Shown here: in pieces, positions 6,671 to 7,997 of the stretch
Position numbering within the stretch: position 1 is the stretch's first letter
Layout of the letters: each line of letters starts with the position of its first letter
DNA from: Desulfovibrio sp. Dsv1
GTDB lineage: Bacteria > Desulfobacterota > Desulfovibrionia > Desulfovibrionales > Desulfovibrionaceae
NCBI GenBank assembly: GCA_000403945.1
Contig: APFI01000040.1
Location: 1 to 7,997, forward strand
Length of the DNA: 7,997 bases
Direction of reading: 5' to 3'
Notes under the pieces: model-generated
The model's database searches: none
Seen by the model: the letters and a program-made list of their open reading frames with translations, nothing else
Told to the model about the DNA's origin: nothing
Position numbers and translations under genes: made by a program

Positions 6671-7124
6671 ATGCGCAAAATCCTCCTTGCACTCGTGCTG
6701 TTCATTGTTCCGGCCCTAGCCCTTGCCGCTGGCAATACCACCAACGACAGCTTTCGCCAAGTCAGGCTGATGCTTGAACGTCAAGTCTACCATGACCACC
6801 GCGTGACGATATATTGCGGGGCGAAGTTTGACGCCGGGAAACGTGTGGCATTGCCTGAAGGCTCCGTCCACGCCCGTTCACGAAAAACGGGCGGCCAAAG
6901 TTGAGTGGGAACATGCGGTGCCCGCTGAAAATTTCGGGCGCGTCTTCGTGGAGTGGCGCGAGGGTGATGCGCTGTGCGCAAGCAAAAACGGCAAGCCGTT
7001 CAAGGGTCGCCGCTGTGCGGAAAAGGTCAGCATGAAGTACCGCTACATGCGGGCGGACATGTACAACCTGTTTCCCGCCATCGGCGCGATGAACGCCGTC
7101 CGAAACAACAGGCAATATACTGAA
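6671..7124 (+). pseudogene. endA: Endonuclease I family exported nuclease, frameshifted and 3'-truncated
   Basis: Two adjacent frames together give the first two thirds of a secreted endonuclease I (EndA/Vvn-like His-Me finger nuclease). Frame one, from ATG 6671, has a signal peptide (MRKILLALVLFIVPALALA) and continues to ERQVYHDHRVTIYCGAKFD and LPEG (61-64). A base is gained between 6860 and 6869. The next frame continues with TPVHEKRAAKVEWEHAVPAE, containing the catalytic EH, then GRRCAEKVSM, and NLFPAIGAMNAVRNN, which carries the metal-binding Asn region. Similarity ends near 7121, about 80-90 residues before the usual C-terminus, where AT-rich DNA begins. The first frame stops at 6904; the second runs on to 7250 through unrelated sequence. 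The start is uncertain because GGGGGA directly abuts ATG 6671 with no spacing; ATG 6627 is in frame but gives an unusual extension. Intact homologues degrade DNA in the periplasm or outside the cell. Confidence 0.9.
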
Positions 7125-7379
7125 GGTGTTTTTTATGAAAATAAAATGCATTATTTTTTACTCCGATTCTATTTTTGCCAGCTTCCCTGTAATGCACACA
7201 CGTGGAAAGCGTTATCATTGGGGAGTATACACAGATGTCAAAAGAAGTGAACCTTGCATATATACAAGGAATTCTAGAGAGAAGACTAATCGGTATTCCT
7301 GCCAATAAGCTTTAACCTATGAATAATAATAAAAGTGTCATGACTATCTGAGAGCCACGCAACAGGCTGAAAGCGAGTT
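7125..7379. other. AT-rich patch between nuclease and transposase remnants
   Basis: Composition changes sharply at the point where the nuclease similarity ends and stays AT-rich to the transposase start. Apart from the 26-codon ORF at 7235-7315, I see no coding sequence, no tRNA and no clear terminator. The patch could be the edge of a deletion, an insertion scar, or the upstream end of the transposable element. Confidence 0.5.
7235..7315 (+). CDS. Possible 26-residue ORF with strong ribosome binding site
   Basis: The start ATG 7235 is preceded by GGGGAG (7220-7225) with a 9-base gap, one of the best Shine-Dalgarno sequences in the window. The product begins MSKEVNLAYIQGILERRLIG and ends IPANKL before TAA. 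It looks like a short amphipathic helix with no signal peptide. It resembles no family I know. It could be the N-terminal scrap of a gene cut by the same event that truncated the nuclease, a true small protein, or chance. Confidence 0.3.
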   Translation: MSKEVNLAYIQGILERRLIGIPANKL

Positions 7380-7938
7380 ATGGCGGGAAAAAACAGATAT
7401 GCGTATCGTTCAGGGATCTCAGAGGTCAAAATCCGGCAAATTGTCCGGCTTTTTGCTCCCGATTTGGATGCCTCGCAAATCGCCGCGGCAACAGGGCTGA
7501 ACCGAAATGCCATTAACTGTTATGTTGCCGCCTTCAGGGAAGGAATTGCCCGCTATTGGGAGGCGGAATCGCCAGTCAGCGGCGAAGCCGAAGTGGCTGA
7601 AAGCCGCGCTCCAAGGGATAATTCGCAGCCGTGTGGAGTCTCTGAAAGCGTTATTCATCCAGATGGCCGGCGCGGTTATGACGGCCTGGTGGATTCGGGA
7701 TGCCGGAAACGCTTCCGGGTCGAACACGGCGACAACGAGTTTGCCGGCAGGCGCTCTCGTGTCAACGGGCTCGAAAGCCCTTGGGCCTTCGCCAAAACGC
7801 GGCCTACACGTTTCCGTGGCCTCCACAGGCATATGTTTTACTTCCCACTTGAAGGAATGCGAATTTCGGTTTAGCCATCGCCAAGAGGATATCTGTCAGA
7901 TGTTCCTCAAAATGTTCAGACAACTACCTCTCAGCTAG
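7380..7938 (+). pseudogene. IS1595-family transposase remnant with internal deletion and frameshifts
   Basis: The N-terminus KNRYAYRSGISEVKIRQIVR, the helix-turn-helix stretch IAAATGLNRNAIN and the ESPVSGE block (63-69) are typical of ISXO2-like IS1595 transposases. The first catalytic Asp of VDES is Ala (VAES, codon 7596-7598). Directly after S75 roughly 45 residues of the catalytic core are missing. A short piece (ALQGIIRSRV) is in another frame at about 7606-7638, and the original frame returns at 7644 with SVIHPDGRRGYDGLVD, NEFA, RVNGLESPWAFAK and HRHMFYF. A probable extra C in the CCC run at 7844-7846 ends that frame at 7874; the C-terminus HLKECEFRFSHRQEDICQ continues in another frame to TAG 7936-7938. 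No terminal inverted repeats or target duplication could be matched. The element cannot transpose itself. Confidence 0.9.
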
Positions 7939-7997
7939 AAGTCATTTCATAATTCCCTGATGACTCTTCTGAGTAAAATCATGGAAAATGCCAAATG

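Noticed and set aside
1..7997. CRISPR array, tRNA/rRNA, toxin-antitoxin, phage or defence module
   Set aside because: No regularly spaced repeats, no RNA gene sequence and no protein of such systems was seen on either strand.

Overview
The window looks like a GC-rich bacterial chromosome segment interrupted by short AT-rich stretches. Protein style and gene content suggest a host-associated member of the Desulfovibrionaceae. That placement is an impression from remembered families, not a search result. The dominant theme is gene decay: of eight recognisable genes, four are clearly broken (cfa, rfbC, an endonuclease I gene and an IS1595-type transposase), and a fifth (an alpha/beta hydrolase) keeps its frame but lacks two catalytic residues. 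No CRISPR array, RNA gene, phage module or defence system was seen.

Layout. Positions 1-942 (+) hold the C-terminal part of an alpha/beta hydrolase that probably starts before the window. Positions 1084-1641 (+) encode a small exported protein of unknown function. Positions 1777-2413 (-) are a cyclopropane-fatty-acyl-phospholipid synthase pseudogene with one frameshift and a missing 3' third. The 327-base gap between cfa and rfbB holds a possible minus-strand 48-codon ORF, a perfect 20-bp palindrome, and a candidate extended -10 promoter with an 8-bp inverted repeat over it.

Positions 2741-6403 (+) form a tightly packed surface-polysaccharide operon: rfbB (dTDP-glucose 4,6-dehydratase), rfbA (glucose-1-phosphate thymidylyltransferase), a decayed rfbC and a family 2 glycosyltransferase. 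RfbA makes dTDP-glucose and RfbB converts it to dTDP-4-dehydro-6-deoxyglucose. The next enzyme, the RfbC epimerase, is wrecked by at least four indels although its frame happens to stay open, and rfbD is not in the window. If dTDP-rhamnose is made, these steps must come from elsewhere. Otherwise the intermediate feeds another deoxysugar, or the pathway is being lost.

Positions 6404-7997 are a degraded accessory tail: a frameshifted and truncated endonuclease I gene, an AT-rich patch with a 26-codon ORF that has a good ribosome binding site, and a multiply damaged transposase. The most checkable observations are the concealed rfbC pseudogene, the two inverted repeats upstream of rfbB, and the loss of nucleophile and histidine in the hydrolase.
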